From positions 1 through 64,000 of the forward strand of contig NZ_CAKZYF010000106.1 in assembly GCF_937884665.1 (NCBI RefSeq): a stretch of 64,000 nucleotides of DNA. The letters are read 5' to 3'. Origin of the DNA: an uncultured Allomuricauda sp. (GTDB lineage: Bacteria > Bacteroidota > Bacteroidia > Flavobacteriales > Flavobacteriaceae). Every line of letters begins with the position of its first letter. Positions within the stretch are counted from its first letter, which is position 1. The position numbers and the translations under genes are program-made. Positions 63,124 through 64,000 of this stretch are shown in pieces. Under the pieces are notes generated by a model. The model was given only the letters and a program-made list of their open reading frames with translations. It did not search any database and was not told where the DNA came from.

Positions 63124-64000
63124 ATGAAACTTTTCACCAAAATCATTTTCCTTATCTTTTTAGTACTCCTTTCGTGCAAAAGCACAACACCCAAGTCGGA
63201 TATAAAATCCAATTCTTCCCCGGCAACAGGTTATCAGGGGCAACCCCCCAGTCCCATAGTCCCCACCGTAGATAAACCAGTCCAGCGACAATGGAAAGGG
63301 ACTTGGTCATTTAATGACAAAACGGTTTTTTTCAGTAACGATTTTGATGGTGCAAGACTGAACGGTGTGGCCTTTGATGGGAATGACCATTACACAGTTT
63401 GGATAACTGCCGAAAACACACCCATCAATGTAAGCCCTTGGTACGCTTTCAAGGTTTGGTCAAAATCTCCCAAAGAAGTCGTCATAAAACTGAGTTATCA
63501 AGACTCCAGGAGTCGCTATTATCCCAAACTGAGCAAAGACGGTATTCATTTTAAGCCTATCGATAGCGCGCTGTACAAACCCCTAAATCCAGGAGAAGGA
63601 GACTTTGGCATAAAAGCCGCTCCTGAATTTGTGGAGTTAAAAGTACAATTGGATGAAGCGCCCACGTGGATATCCGCACAAGAACTGTATCCTTCTAAAA
63701 GAATTGAAGCCTGGGTAGATTCACTGTCACTAGAAAATCACATAAAATCCTATTCGATTGGTGAAAGTCACGAAAAGCGACCGTTACATCTTATGGAAAT
63801 TGGAACGGAAAATCCCGAAAAAAAGGCCATTTTGGTGATTACAAGACAACATCCACCTGAAGTAACGGGCTTCTTGGCCATGAAATCATTTATCGAAACT
63901 ATGGGGGGAACGAGCGAACAGGCAAAGGAGTTCAGAAAAAACCATACTATTTTCGCAGTTCCTCTAATGAATCCTGATGGAGTGGACCACGGTCACTGGC
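63124..64000 (+). CDS. M14 family zinc carboxypeptidase lipoprotein, partial at window end
   Basis: The first 292 codons of a gene that runs off the right edge; no stop in frame. Lipoprotein signal ending LLSC (Cys near residue 18). Residues 60-190 form a beta-rich N-terminal domain (WSFNDKTVFFSNDFDGARLN and on). The peptidase core begins near 220; RQHPPEVTGFLA near residue 243 holds the HxxE zinc motif and VPLMNPDGVD follows. M14 proteins of this type cleave C-terminal residues or peptidoglycan stem peptides. The third zinc His and catalytic Glu must lie beyond the window. Confidence 0.85.
   Translation, partial: MKLFTKIIFLIFLVLLSCKSTTPKSDIKSNSSPATGYQGQPPSPIVPTVDKPVQRQWKGTWSFNDKTVFFSNDFDGARLNGVAFDGNDHYTVWITAENTPINVSPWYAFKVWSKSPKEVVIKLSYQDSRSRYYPKLSKDGIHFKPIDSALYKPLNPGEGDFGIKAAPEFVELKVQLDEAPTWISAQELYPSKRIEAWVDSLSLENHIKSYSIGESHEKRPLHLMEIGTENPEKKAILVITRQHPPEVTGFLAMKSFIETMGGTSEQAKEFRKNHTIFAVPLMNPDGVDHGHW

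Noticed and set aside
1-64000. CRISPR arrays, insertion sequences, prophage genes
   Set aside because: No regularly spaced direct repeats, no transposase or integrase and no terminal inverted repeats were seen.

Overview
The window is a stretch of chromosome from a member of the Flavobacteriaceae (Bacteroidota), of the general Muricauda/Maribacter/Zobellia type; genus cannot be fixed from this alone. The case rests on gene families typical of the group (SusC-type TonB plugs, DUF4834, CAL67264-type small membrane protein, BshB1, a menaquinone cluster with menI/menF/menD/menA/menC/menE, a capnine-type sulfonolipid gene pair), on promoters of the Bacteroidota form (TTTG, about 20 nt, TAnnTTTG), on scarce Shine-Dalgarno sequences and on moderate GC. 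No prophage, insertion sequence, CRISPR array or rRNA was seen. It reads as core genome.

Layout. 1-10 kb: a secreted basic low-complexity protein, then a minus-strand envelope glycan module (Wzx-like flippase, GT4-like glycosyltransferase, YfhO-type membrane protein, DUF4834), an outer-membrane transporter-like protein, a GNAT-like protein and a fructosamine-kinase-family protein. 10-12.5 kb: cysteate synthase-like and cysteate acyltransferase-like genes (capnine-type sulfonolipids). 12.5-20.4 kb: S9 peptidase lipoprotein, YbaB, threonine aldolase, NylB-like serine hydrolase, large zinc metalloprotease. 20.6-23.9 kb: circularly permuted ATP-grasp / alpha-E / transglutaminase operon. 23.9-35.2 kb: prfB with a programmed +1 frameshift, ArsC-like protein, fumC, ettA, an MBL-fold protein, a Gfo/Idh/MocA oxidoreductase and an acyl-CoA carboxylase beta subunit. 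35.2-39.4 kb: two related secreted proteins carrying a SusC-like plug but no beta-barrel, one with a MIDAS-bearing von Willebrand A domain. 39.4-53.4 kb: an M24 peptidase and the menaquinone genes, interleaved with a CPBP protease, a TPR histidine kinase, a LytTR regulator, a SPOR-like protein and CvfB. 53.5-64 kb: a hydrolase, an M28 peptidase broken by an in-frame stop, tRNA-His, an orphan TPR kinase, bacillithiol deacetylase bshB1 behind a transsulfuration enzyme, a MATE transporter with a structured leader, and the first part of an M14 carboxypeptidase.

How the parts work together. MenF, MenD, MenC, MenE, MenI and MenA cover most of the route from chorismate to demethylmenaquinone; MenB is not in the window. 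CapA/CapB-like enzymes would make the sulfonolipid base used by gliding Bacteroidota. The cystathionine gamma-synthase-like enzyme and BshB1 link sulfur amino acids to bacillithiol. The most unusual protein architecture is the VWA-plug-helical-repeat protein at 35.2 kb and its plug-bearing paralogue at 37.6 kb.
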